Below are positions 53,118 through 62,715 of a stretch of 64,000 bases of DNA, one piece after another; the first letter of the stretch is position 1; each line of letters begins with the position of its first letter. Origin of the DNA: Saprospiraceae bacterium (lineage in GTDB: Bacteria; Bacteroidota; Bacteroidia; Chitinophagales; Saprospiraceae); the NCBI GenBank assembly GCA_016706365.1, contig JADJJU010000012.1, positions 1 through 64,000 of the forward strand, written 5' to 3'. The notes beneath the pieces were generated by a model that searched no databases, was not told where the DNA came from, and saw nothing but the letters and a program-made list of their open reading frames with translations. Made by a program: the position numbers and the translations under genes.

Positions 53118-53809
53118 GTGCATATACTACTTATAGAAGATGAACCTAAAACCGGCAAAACCCTGAAGCAAGGCCTGGAAGAAGAAAACATTTCAGTAGA
53201 TCTGGCGGATGATGGATTGAGAGGCTTGCAGCTTGCACTTGGCCTCCCCTATCAGGTCATAGTGTCCGATATAATCCTCCCTAAAATCAATGGTCTTGAT
53301 CTTTGCAGACAACTGAGATCCAATGGAAATAAGACTCCTTTACTTCTATTATCCGCGTTGCATGATACATCTGATAAAGTGGCAGGATTCGAAGCAGGTG
53401 CTGATGATTATCTTGCTAAACCTTTTGAATTCAGGGAGTTATTACTCAGAATAAAAGCTTTGGCCAGACGTTATCAACCTTATTACACTCAAGAAAATGA
53501 GGTGCTTCAATTCGAAGATCTAACCATGAATCTGGATGCGAAAACTATCATTCGGGGGGTAAAAAAATAGAATTGACGCCAAAAGAATTTGATTTGATGG
53601 CCTATTTCATCAGAAATCAGGGGCGGGTAATTTCCAAAACAGAGCTGGCAGAAAAAGTTTGGAAGATTGATTTTGATACTGGTACCAATATTATTGAGGT
53701 TTATGTCAATTATCTTCGTAATAAAATTGATAAACCGTTCACAATGAAGTACATTCATACTGTTTTCGGGAGTGGATACACTTTAAAAAAGGAAGAAAAT
53801 GCAGATTAG
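53118..53809 (+). pseudogene. OmpR-family response regulator, one frameshift
   Basis: GTG start at 53118. The receiver domain has IEDEP (acidic pocket), VIVSDIILP with phospho-acceptor D51, and LAKPFE with K101. The frame breaks at GGGGGG (53564-53569): IIRGVKK then stop. One more G would give RGGKKIELTPKEFDLMAYFI and the winged helix (53573 on) with YLRNKIDKPFTMKYIHTVFG and GYTLKK. The intact protein is about 231 aa. The 3' end overlaps the kinase gene by 11 nt. Confidence 0.85.
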
Positions 53810-55220
53810 AACTAAACTCACCCTCAGCTTCATATTAGTAGTTGCAGGACTTTCAATCGTGTCACTGTTCTTCATTTATCTGCAGTTTAAGAACCATTCT
53901 TTGAGCGAATTTTATGGTTCCCTTAGATCCAAAGGCATCATGACAGCAGAAATGCTTGTGAAAAATGAAGCTGAAGCATCCAAGCTTTCTCCGGTAGTTT
54001 TAAATTCACAGCCGGGCAATGTGACTCCATTTACAGAAAATATTTTAATCATTGATGCTGAGTCCAATATCATCTATACTTACAATGATGCTACTCCGCC
54101 CATTCCTGAAAAAGTCCTGGAAAACATTAAAAGAAACAAAGAATTCTCTTTCGACAATAATGAGATGCTGGCACTGGGGATGTATTACACCAACCGAGAT
54201 AATGTGCCTTATTATATCATTTCAGAATCCACATTTGACAACACAGGACTGCTAAGTCTTAGAAATATCCTGATTTTTACATTCTTATTCATGATATTGC
54301 TGGTGGCCTTTATAGGTTACATATTCGCCGGGCAGGCACTAGCCCCTGTTTCGAAAATCATGAATGAAATTGATACTATATTACCTTCTAATCTTAAAAA
54401 GAGAATAAGCTACAGTAATCAAAAAGATGAAATTTCGCGTTTAGCGGCCACCTTCAACAACCTCCTTGATCGTATAGAACATGCATTTTTTATCCAGAAA
54501 TCATTTCTTTCCAATATCTCCCATGAACTCAGAAATCCTCTTACAACGATAATAGCACAATTGGAGGTGACACTGCACAAAGAGAGGACAGATGAAGCCT
54601 ATAAAAAGACCCTTTATTCCATTTTGGAGGATACACGCAAATTGAATGAGGTTTCAGAAAAATTGATGCAATTGGCCAGAATCAATGCGAATGGTAATCA
54701 AATCGAACAATATCCACTCCGACTGGACGAAATAATCTGGGAAATCAGAGAAAAAATGCTTCGAAGTAATCCTGAATATAGCATAGACTTCCATATTCAA
54801 AATCTTCCGGCCGATGAATCAGCATTAATTATCAATGGAAATGAGGCTCTTCTTAGCACAGCGCTTACAAATCTTATAGATAATGCGTGTAAATACGGCA
54901 AAAGCCACAAGTCCTGGTTGTACCTGGATTGCAAGAATGACAAGTCAATAGAATTAAGAATTGAGGATGATGGTCCCGGTATAGCTGCTGAAGAAAAAGA
55001 ACTTATTTTTGAGCCATTCTACAGAAGTAATCAGACCAGTCATATTCAGGGAAGTGGCGTCGGACTTAGTCTTGTATCAAGTATACTCAAATTACATCAA
55101 ATCCCTTTTAATTTGCAGTCAAGAGTAAATGAAGGAACAAGATTTGCATTAAGTTTCCAGACTTTGTCATCAGGATTAGCTGCCCAAACAATGAATCAAC
55201 CGGATCATGTCGCTGTTTAA
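53799..55220 (+). CDS. Two-component sensor histidine kinase
   Basis: 473 aa. N-terminal membrane helix (9-30), periplasmic region of about 125 residues, second helix (157-178), HAMP-like linker (APVSKIMNEIDTILPSNL), HisKA with SNISHELRNPLTT (H242), then the catalytic part: NLIDNACKYGK (N box), EDDGPGIAAEE (G1) and GSGVGLSLV (G2). Forms an operon with the response regulator upstream. The HK end overlaps the next gene by 14 nt, suggesting that the regulated target is close by. Confidence 0.9.
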   Translation: MQIRTKLTLSFILVVAGLSIVSLFFIYLQFKNHSLSEFYGSLRSKGIMTAEMLVKNEAEASKLSPVVLNSQPGNVTPFTENILIIDAESNIIYTYNDATPPIPEKVLENIKRNKEFSFDNNEMLALGMYYTNRDNVPYYIISESTFDNTGLLSLRNILIFTFLFMILLVAFIGYIFAGQALAPVSKIMNEIDTILPSNLKKRISYSNQKDEISRLAATFNNLLDRIEHAFFIQKSFLSNISHELRNPLTTIIAQLEVTLHKERTDEAYKKTLYSILEDTRKLNEVSEKLMQLARINANGNQIEQYPLRLDEIIWEIREKMLRSNPEYSIDFHIQNLPADESALIINGNEALLSTALTNLIDNACKYGKSHKSWLYLDCKNDKSIELRIEDDGPGIAAEEKELIFEPFYRSNQTSHIQGSGVGLSLVSSILKLHQIPFNLQSRVNEGTRFALSFQTLSSGLAAQTMNQPDHVAV

Positions 55221-56580
55221 TCAAAGATATCAGAAAATAATAAGCAGACCATTCAAGTCTGTTCACTTTTATGTCTTGTCGGGGATAAGTGCCCTAACAA
55301 TTTGTATCCTGATCTTTGCTTTTCAGAAAAAGGAAAACCAGAATAATCAGATTGTGACGAACTGGTATGATTATTTCTTAGTCCTTGAAAAATTTACAGA
55401 AGGATTCAGGCCACCTGTTGCAGCCAGAACCTACGGAATCCTTGGAATAATAGGCTACGAAACTGCACTTAAAAACTATCCTGATCAATTATCATTCTCC
55501 GGTAAATACCTGAATTTGCCTGAAACTGAATTTCCTCCAAATATCCATTTCAATGTCAATATAGCTCTCAATGCTGCGTATGCTGAGGCTGGAAAGTTGC
55601 TTTTTCTCAATGCAAGAAAGGATTACATGCTGGAATTGCAGAAAAAGGAAGAATTGTTATTTCAGGAATTTAAAACGACCAATCCGCTTTCAGATTCTGT
55701 TTCCGCAGCTTATGGAAAACAAATAGCGAGGAAACTAATATCCTGGTCAGCACAAGATTCCATTGCTCATATTGCCCAATTCAGAGCATACAACGGCGAA
55801 TTTAAAAATGTTACAGCTCCCGGTATATGGAACGAGATGAGCCACCCTCCGCTATTGCCGGAGTGGGGAAAATCACAAACGATTCTTCCATCTAATAATC
55901 AATACGAATCCCCTGCTCCACTGGCATATTCCGTAGATAGATCCAGTTTATACTCCAGACAATTTCTGGAGGTGTACTCTGTGCGGAGAGAACTCAATCA
56001 GGAAAACAGATGGATTGGTGAATTCTGGAGTGATGATTTGCAGGGACTTACATTTTCCGCAGCGAGTCGCTGGATATCAATTGCTAATCAGGCACTTATT
56101 GATGAAAACCTGCCTCTGGACATTACACTGGAGACTATGCTCAAGACAGGATTAGCTTTGTATGATACAGGTGTCATATGCTGGAGAATGAAATACAAAT
56201 ATTTGGTTTTGAGACCTTCACATTATATTAATGAGAATATTGATCCAAATTGGAATCCAGTAGTGGATAACCCGCATTTTCCTGCTTATCCTTCAGGCCA
56301 TAGCGCATTTGGAGGAGCCGCAGCAACCGTTTTAGAAAGTATGCTGGGACATCAATTCGAAATGTACGATCGCTCTCACATTGGCAGAAAGGAATTTAAA
56401 GGAAAACCCAGACATTTTAACTCATTCAGAGAAATGGCCAATGAGAATGCATTTTCAAGAATACTGATGGGACTCCATACCCGCATGGATTGTGATGAAG
56501 GCCTCAGAATGGGAAATTCTATAGGCAATGAAGTCAGTCAGATTGAATTGAAAAAACAACCATACCTGGGAGAGTTGTAG
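55207..56580 (+). CDS. Vanadium-dependent haloperoxidase/PAP2-type protein
   Basis: 457 aa with an N-terminal membrane helix (FYVLSGISALTICILIFAF). The three phosphate/vanadate-binding motifs are complete: KYLVLRPSHYI (KxxxxRP), AYPSGHSAFGGA (PSGH), and SRILMGLHTRMDCDEG (SRxxxGxH). Length and the EFWSDDLQGLTFSAASRW region fit the bacterial vanadium chloroperoxidase-like group rather than small PAP2 phosphatases. Either haloperoxidase or acid phosphatase activity is possible. It overlaps the kinase gene by 14 nt. Confidence 0.85.
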   Translation: MSLFNQRYQKIISRPFKSVHFYVLSGISALTICILIFAFQKKENQNNQIVTNWYDYFLVLEKFTEGFRPPVAARTYGILGIIGYETALKNYPDQLSFSGKYLNLPETEFPPNIHFNVNIALNAAYAEAGKLLFLNARKDYMLELQKKEELLFQEFKTTNPLSDSVSAAYGKQIARKLISWSAQDSIAHIAQFRAYNGEFKNVTAPGIWNEMSHPPLLPEWGKSQTILPSNNQYESPAPLAYSVDRSSLYSRQFLEVYSVRRELNQENRWIGEFWSDDLQGLTFSAASRWISIANQALIDENLPLDITLETMLKTGLALYDTGVICWRMKYKYLVLRPSHYINENIDPNWNPVVDNPHFPAYPSGHSAFGGAAATVLESMLGHQFEMYDRSHIGRKEFKGKPRHFNSFREMANENAFSRILMGLHTRMDCDEGLRMGNSIGNEVSQIELKKQPYLGEL

Positions 56581-56658
56581 ATCGTTACCCGCGAATACCA
56601 ATCTGTGTAAGCAGCAGAAAATTCAGACCACATTTGAAGCCTGACAATCTATCTGTCC

Positions 56659-57327
56659 TTAATTCAAATTTGCATTTTTAAACTTTGGAATGGAAAGCGT
56701 CCTGGAAGTAAAAATCAAGACTTGAATAATCAACCCAAGTCCGATCAACAATGCGAGCTCAAACTGAGTGAGGACTTCATTACCTGCGACTATTTTTTGC
56801 GATTGTTCATTCAACATCCGACCTTCTGCTAATTGTATATCAGATAATTGTTCCAACTTTCCTGCCACAGAAAGAAACTGATCATTAAGTGATAATAGTA
56901 TTACAGGACTAACCGCGTCAATTTCCAACTGAGACAGATATTGACTTTGCAAGGCAGCAATAGAGCCTATATTTACTTCTAAATCTTGAAATACCTCATC
57001 TTCCTTCTCAGTTAGTTTGGTAAGTTTATATTGGCTCATTAACATCGAAATATCAGCATCATAGCTGCTTACCTGGGTCTTTAGATCAGTTATATTGTCG
57101 GATACAGCACAATTATCCAGCATTTGTTTTTTTTGATACAGCAATTCTGAAAGCTTGTATATATAACTTTCTACTACTAGTCTGTCTTCATACACAGTAG
57201 CAAAGGATTTTGCTAACTTATGCACGTCGTAATAATCCATTCTATTCTTGACCAGAACCACAAGAAACACAATACCTAAAATAATAGCGGCTTTCCTCTT
57301 TCGCGATATACTGAATACCCAATTCAT
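56659..57327 (-). CDS. Membrane protein with four-helix-bundle sensor-like domain
   Basis: 222 aa with two membrane helices (12-25 and 190-208) enclosing a helical periplasmic part of about 160 residues (LAKSFATVYEDRLVVESYIY, LKTQVSSYDADISMLMSQYK). This is the layout of the 4HB_MCP sensor domain, but no kinase, methyl-accepting or cyclase part follows. It may be a stand-alone sensor or accessory protein. Function unknown. Confidence 0.65.
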   Translation of the reverse strand: MNWVFSISRKRKAAIILGIVFLVVLVKNRMDYYDVHKLAKSFATVYEDRLVVESYIYKLSELLYQKKQMLDNCAVSDNITDLKTQVSSYDADISMLMSQYKLTKLTEKEDEVFQDLEVNIGSIAALQSQYLSQLEIDAVSPVILLSLNDQFLSVAGKLEQLSDIQLAEGRMLNEQSQKIVAGNEVLTQFELALLIGLGLIIQVLIFTSRTLSIPKFKNANLN

Positions 57328-57641
57328 TGAATTTATATTTTGCTAAATTAAGTAATTTGAAAATGTAAGTGTTCTAGACAAGTAGCTATGAAGTTAATGT
57401 AAAATAGTTGATATTAGTACTACAACACTTAATACATATGGTTTAGTTCTTTACTTTTATTGAAAACCAGGTATTGCATTTATTAGCCACCACTCTCTAT
57501 TCAAATAGCCTGACTCTTTTGTGAGGTCGAATGGCAATGTACCCCTACATTACACTCAGAACTTGAAATTGTGCATGAATTGGTGGCTGTTGAACTGGCT
57601 GTTTAATTCAAAATTCATAATTTAAAATTCATAATTACTAA
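57328..57641. other. Intergenic with a tandem 14-mer
   Basis: No gene. AAAATTCATAATTT is repeated in tandem at 57610-57637, near the stop codon of the ATPase gene. Nothing else seen. Confidence 0.6.
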
Positions 57642-60185
57642 CTAGAACTTCTCATCTCTTTTTCGATTCCGTCTTCTTATCCATTTGTAAACCTCAAACC
57701 ACATTACAGAACAAAATGCAATCAAAGAGGCCATTGCCCAGTCAATAGCCGATAAACTTATGAGTCCAAAGAAATCCGAAATTCCCGGAAGATAAATCAA
57801 GCCTACCAACAGCAACAATGTCAATCCAAGCATAAAATTCAATAAAGAATTATAATATCTCAGACTTGTAATAATTGAAAAGTAAAAGGAACGATTCACC
57901 AGAGTTAGTAAGACATTAGAAAGTACTAAGGTAGTAAAGACAATTGTTCTTGTATATGCTTCATTCGGATTGCCGGAAAGGCTCCACTGATAAGCGAAAA
58001 GCAATCCTGATGTAATCACAAGACCCTGTATTATACTTAATGATAAATCCTTAAATCTCAGGAAAGATTCATTAGCTAGACGGGGTGGTTTAGACATAGT
58101 ATTCGGTTCAATTGGCTCATTTTCATAAACTATCGAACAAGTGGGCCCCATGATCAGCTCAAGAAAAATAACATGAACCGGTGAAAAAATGAAAGGAAAT
58201 ATCCACTGAAAGACAAGCGGCAAGGCCACAATTAATATGATAGGAATATGTATGGAAATGATGTATTGAATCGCCTTCTTTAAATTGGTATAGATTCGTC
58301 GGCCCATGGCAGTCGCGTCGATCATTTTCACCAGATCATCATCAGTCAAAATAATTGAAGCAGCACGCTTTGCTGTTTCCGAACCCCTCTTACCCATTGC
58401 AATACCAATATGAGCTGCTTTTAATGCAGGACCATCATTCACCCCATCCCCTGTCATTGCCACAATTTCTGACTGGCTTTTCAGGTGATTGACTACTTTC
58501 AATTTGGCTTCAGGAAACATACGGGTAAACAATACATTATCCTGAATGGATTTATCGAAAGCTGCGTCGTCCATCTTCATCAAGTCTGAACCTTCGATTA
58601 CTTTATTAGAATCTTTTATTCCTGCTGATTTTGCAATGGCTGCAGTAGTAAGCGAATTATCCCCGGTTATTATTTTCAGTTTTAATCCGGCTTTATAAAA
58701 TTGATCAAAAACTTTATTGATACCCTCTTTTGGAGGATCAATGAAGGCTACAAGTCCAATGAATTCAAATTGAAATTCTTCCTGGGATTCAGGAAAAGCG
58801 CCAGTGTGTATTCCTTTCGATACACCCAATACGCGCAAACCTTTGTCTGAAAATTTCTCCACTAATTTCAGTACCTGATCTTTTTCTTTCTCCTTCAAAC
58901 TGCTGTATTGCAAGACAGCTTCAGGTGCTCCTTTACATGCAATGACAGGAGCTTCCTCGCCCTTTTGGAAAACATGAGTCATCATCGGTGGCTTGCCGGA
59001 CAAGGGATACTCCTGCACCATGCGATACCCGGGACGTTCATCCTCCTTAATATGTTCGGTATAAGCGGCATGTAATGCCATTTCCATCGGATCAAAAGGA
59101 ACAGGCTCACTAGCCCACATGGCATAACGCAATAATTGATCTGCATCAGATAAATTTGCATAAGGATATTCCAGCAAATGCGAACCATTATGAACATACA
59201 GGGAATTTAATTCCATTCTGTTTTCTGTTATGGTTCCGGTTTTATCCAGACATAAGACTGTAGCTGCCCCCAGGGCTTCAACAGTTTGAGTTTGTTTGAC
59301 AATGATCCCCATCTTCATCAATCTCCAGGCTCCAAGTGCCATGAAAGTAGTGAAAGCCACCGGAATCTCTTCAGGCAAAACGGACATAGCAATTGTGAGT
59401 CCCCGCAATAGACTCGCCACAATATCCCTGCTTTCATAATAGCTAATTCCAAGAATCATCAGGAAAATTAACGCACCAATGATCGCCATGCTTTTCACAA
59501 ATTTGCTAATTTGCTTATGAAGAGGAGAAGTTTCCTTCACTACATCGTCTATGGATTTACCTATTTTGTTCAATGCAGTATTTGTCCCTATTTCTGTAAC
59601 CTTCATTATACATAGTCCGGAAGACACTAAAGTACCATGAAAAACCTGCGGCGGGCTTTCTTCTGAAACCTGTTTGACAACAGAAAAACTTTCCCCGGTA
59701 AGAATGGATTCATTTACAGAGAAATCATTAGCATATATTACTATTCCATCAGCTGGAATTAGTTGCCCTTCTGAACACTCCACAAAATCGTCCACAACAA
59801 TATCTATCGTGGGAAAAACTTGTAAAACATTATTTCTGATGATTGTAGCATTTGGCTCGTTGTAAGCTTTCAATGCATCCAGTGCTTTTTGGCTCCTGGA
59901 ATCCTGATAAATTGATATACCGGAAACTACTAAAATAGCTCCCAACAAAAAAAATCCTTCACCTAATTCTCCTACTAAAAAATATATTAGCGTGCATGCC
60001 AGAAGTAATAAAAACATAGGTTCCAGCACCACAGTTTTCATAGTTTCCAGCCAGGTAAATTTCTTTTGACTTTGGGAAGCGTTTTTCCCATGCAATGCAA
60101 TACTTGCATTGACTTCATCATCATTTAAACCTGAAAAAGGATATGGATTTTGCACCTTTTGGATATTTAGTAAATTATAAAGCAA
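57642..60185 (-). CDS. P2-type cation-transporting ATPase
   Basis: 847 aa. Start TTG 60185, directly after the stop of the upstream gene; no ATG lies before conserved sequence. N-terminal cation ATPase domain (NPYPFSGLNDDEV), TGES (163-166), LPEEIPVAF in TM4 (residue 271), phosphorylation site DKTGT (314-318), MTGDGVNDGPALKAAHIGIA, and six C-terminal helices with LELIMGPTCSIVYENEP. The layout is that of P2-type Ca2+/Mn2+ or related cation pumps, with PEEIP in place of PEGLP, so the transported ion is uncertain. It moves cations out of the cytosol using ATP. Confidence 0.88.
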   Translation of the reverse strand: MLYNLLNIQKVQNPYPFSGLNDDEVNASIALHGKNASQSQKKFTWLETMKTVVLEPMFLLLLACTLIYFLVGELGEGFFLLGAILVVSGISIYQDSRSQKALDALKAYNEPNATIIRNNVLQVFPTIDIVVDDFVECSEGQLIPADGIVIYANDFSVNESILTGESFSVVKQVSEESPPQVFHGTLVSSGLCIMKVTEIGTNTALNKIGKSIDDVVKETSPLHKQISKFVKSMAIIGALIFLMILGISYYESRDIVASLLRGLTIAMSVLPEEIPVAFTTFMALGAWRLMKMGIIVKQTQTVEALGAATVLCLDKTGTITENRMELNSLYVHNGSHLLEYPYANLSDADQLLRYAMWASEPVPFDPMEMALHAAYTEHIKEDERPGYRMVQEYPLSGKPPMMTHVFQKGEEAPVIACKGAPEAVLQYSSLKEKEKDQVLKLVEKFSDKGLRVLGVSKGIHTGAFPESQEEFQFEFIGLVAFIDPPKEGINKVFDQFYKAGLKLKIITGDNSLTTAAIAKSAGIKDSNKVIEGSDLMKMDDAAFDKSIQDNVLFTRMFPEAKLKVVNHLKSQSEIVAMTGDGVNDGPALKAAHIGIAMGKRGSETAKRAASIILTDDDLVKMIDATAMGRRIYTNLKKAIQYIISIHIPIILIVALPLVFQWIFPFIFSPVHVIFLELIMGPTCSIVYENEPIEPNTMSKPPRLANESFLRFKDLSLSIIQGLVITSGLLFAYQWSLSGNPNEAYTRTIVFTTLVLSNVLLTLVNRSFYFSIITSLRYYNSLLNFMLGLTLLLLVGLIYLPGISDFFGLISLSAIDWAMASLIAFCSVMWFEVYKWIRRRNRKRDEKF

Positions 60186-62549
60186 TCAGCTAATTTGATT
60201 TTTTTCATCTTCGTCAAGCATCAGATGTTTGTACTTGTTGTATAAGAAGGAAATAATAAGCAAGAGAACTCCGAGTGAAACAAATACAACCGTTTTGGAA
60301 ATCGTATTCAAATGACTGATATCATAGAAAAACAGCTTTATCAAAGTACAGGAAAACAGCACAATAGCAGCAACTCTCAAATGTTGCTTTCGCCAATAAA
60401 TTCCAATCCCCACCATTCCGACTGCAAAGCTTCCCCAGAATATACTCAGCCCCAATTTGTGGAAATCCTCAAAACCATATACGTCCATCCAATGATATAA
60501 TTCACTGCTCAATACTCCGAAAAGCAACAGGGCAACGCTGATGTCAAATATTTTATAGACTTTGAAAGTATTGAAAGCTGATCTGAGCGTCATACCGGCG
60601 GAAAGCATCATGATTGCAGCTGAAGCAATCGCAATGTACCTGATGAGTAAATGGAATATGCCTGCATTAGTTATTTCTATATTTCGACCCAGATATATGT
60701 CTCTCAATTCACTGATCTCATACAAACCGCCAATTAAGAAAAGCAACAAAACTATGCCTGTGAGTACAAGATGTATCTTACCAAGCAAAGGAATTCTCCA
60801 GACCTTAAGGTTGAAAAAACCAATTGCACTCAGAAAAAGCATTGTGTAAATTATTAGCCAAAGTGTTTTGAAATTCTTATAATCCCACTGATAAGTTGTA
60901 GTCTCATACCCCAGGACTGAATCATATTCACTTACCATAGAAAGTTGGAATTTCTTTTCCCAGAAATAACTGATCTCGTTATATCCCGCCAAATAGAGCA
61001 CCAGAACAGCAAGCACCTGCAATACAGAAGTGAAGGTTTTATCCCGAACAAGAACAGCACCTGATGCGGATTCCAACAATTTATCACTCTTCTGTAGTCC
61101 CATGTATCCTAGAGCTGCAGCACACAGTAAAGAAGAAAAAAAGTTGATATTCAAAAAAGAAGTAAATAGCTCAGTGTTAAAATATTGATCATAGTTGGTT
61201 TCCCAATCCTGAAACAAACTCAACACTGCCAGAATTGTCATCACAAAAGATAAAGTTCTAAATGATTTGTTTGACATCTTTGTTCCCGTCCAGAATAAGA
61301 TCACAGCTTCACCCATCCATATGAGGGTGACCCAGTTTCCGTCCCAATAAACAGGTACAGCCATCGTGATAAAGAGCAATGATAAGCCAATTGTCAGATA
61401 CATGATTTTGCGATCGGAATTCTCCTGTTTGTAAATCACATAACTTACCAAGCCATGGATCAGAGCATTAAAAGCAGTAAAAAAGGCCATTACACTCCTT
61501 GGATGATCCCTTTCCTGCAAAATATCCATTCCAATTCCGTAAAAGATAAACACATTCAAAAATAAAAATATAACATCTTCCACTCTGAACTGCTCCTTCC
61601 TGATAATCTTATAAAATAAGAATGTAGCATAGAAAATAGCAAAAAATATGGTCAGGAATATGGGGCCGTTTGAGGAAAGCAGCCCGGCATTGGAGGCATT
61701 AAAATACCAGCCAAGAAAAATCAGCCAACTCAGAATAAATGAAGAATAATATAGTGGGCGCCAGTACTTGTTGATTGCAACATACAGTATTCCTGCGTTG
61801 ATAATTGTCATGTAGGTAAACAATGATAATGGCTCACCTTTTCCATCATCTAACAAGAACGGTATTGCGTAAGCGCCCACCAGACCTAATTGTGCAATAA
61901 TCTGTCGATTATAATGCAATGCGGCAAATACAGTGCTTACTGTAATGGCCACCATCAATCCAAAGGCGGGAATTTTACCAACTAAGGCATAAAAATCATA
62001 AGCAACGAAACTTACAAAGTAAAATCCTGCCATTGCTCCACTCAGCATTACAGCGCTAAAATGCTGGTAGTTTTTCCTTAAGTATAGTGCAACTATCAAC
62101 AAAGCAAAACATGCTCCATAACCCAATAATATACGGCTGAGTGGTGAGATCATGTCTTTGTCTATGGCATACTTGACTCCGATAGCGATTCCGATCACAA
62201 GCACTGAAATACCAATCACACTAATTAAATTTTCTCCTATAAAGCGTTCCATTTCAGATTTGCTTTGAGGAGTTCGGGAGGTTTTTGCAGCAGTCCGTAA
62301 TTGTGGATCGGCTTGTTTGGCGGCTGCCGGTGGAGTATTTCTTAATTCAGATGCCTCTGTTACAATCTCCTGTGAATCAGGTATCTCAGCTTGTACATGG
62401 CCAGAATCGTTGTCGGCAGGTGCAGATATTTTGAGGGATTCAATTTGCTGCTCTATTTTTAAAATTTCCCTGCCAAGAAAATTTTGTCTTTTTTTAATTA
62501 GATCCAGTTGTTGTAGGAGGTCCTTGATTTTGTCGGCAAATTCGCTCAT
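60186..62549 (-). CDS. DUF2339 multi-pass membrane protein
   Basis: 787 aa. An N-terminal coiled coil (IKDLLQQLDLIKKRQNFLGR) and linker precede ERFIGENLISVIGISVLVIG and about twenty membrane helices, with IDKDMISPLSRILLGYGACF and the repeated FYFVSFVAYDFYALV typical of DUF2339. Function unknown. Its stop (TGA) directly adjoins the ATPase TTG start, so the two are co-translated. Confidence 0.88.
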   Translation of the reverse strand: MSEFADKIKDLLQQLDLIKKRQNFLGREILKIEQQIESLKISAPADNDSGHVQAEIPDSQEIVTEASELRNTPPAAAKQADPQLRTAAKTSRTPQSKSEMERFIGENLISVIGISVLVIGIAIGVKYAIDKDMISPLSRILLGYGACFALLIVALYLRKNYQHFSAVMLSGAMAGFYFVSFVAYDFYALVGKIPAFGLMVAITVSTVFAALHYNRQIIAQLGLVGAYAIPFLLDDGKGEPLSLFTYMTIINAGILYVAINKYWRPLYYSSFILSWLIFLGWYFNASNAGLLSSNGPIFLTIFFAIFYATFLFYKIIRKEQFRVEDVIFLFLNVFIFYGIGMDILQERDHPRSVMAFFTAFNALIHGLVSYVIYKQENSDRKIMYLTIGLSLLFITMAVPVYWDGNWVTLIWMGEAVILFWTGTKMSNKSFRTLSFVMTILAVLSLFQDWETNYDQYFNTELFTSFLNINFFSSLLCAAALGYMGLQKSDKLLESASGAVLVRDKTFTSVLQVLAVLVLYLAGYNEISYFWEKKFQLSMVSEYDSVLGYETTTYQWDYKNFKTLWLIIYTMLFLSAIGFFNLKVWRIPLLGKIHLVLTGIVLLLFLIGGLYEISELRDIYLGRNIEITNAGIFHLLIRYIAIASAAIMMLSAGMTLRSAFNTFKVYKIFDISVALLLFGVLSSELYHWMDVYGFEDFHKLGLSIFWGSFAVGMVGIGIYWRKQHLRVAAIVLFSCTLIKLFFYDISHLNTISKTVVFVSLGVLLLIISFLYNKYKHLMLDEDEKNQIS

Positions 62550-62715
62550 AAAGTTTTGTTAAGCATTGATAAAAGCTTATAAAATAGGCTCTTTGCAGGG
62601 AATTGCCATTCCACATAACTTCTATACACCTTCCTGAAGCCCGATTGTAAATGTAATATTTAAACAATTAAAATAGTGATGTAATTAATTGCTGTTAGAG
62701 CCAGGGTCTATGCAG

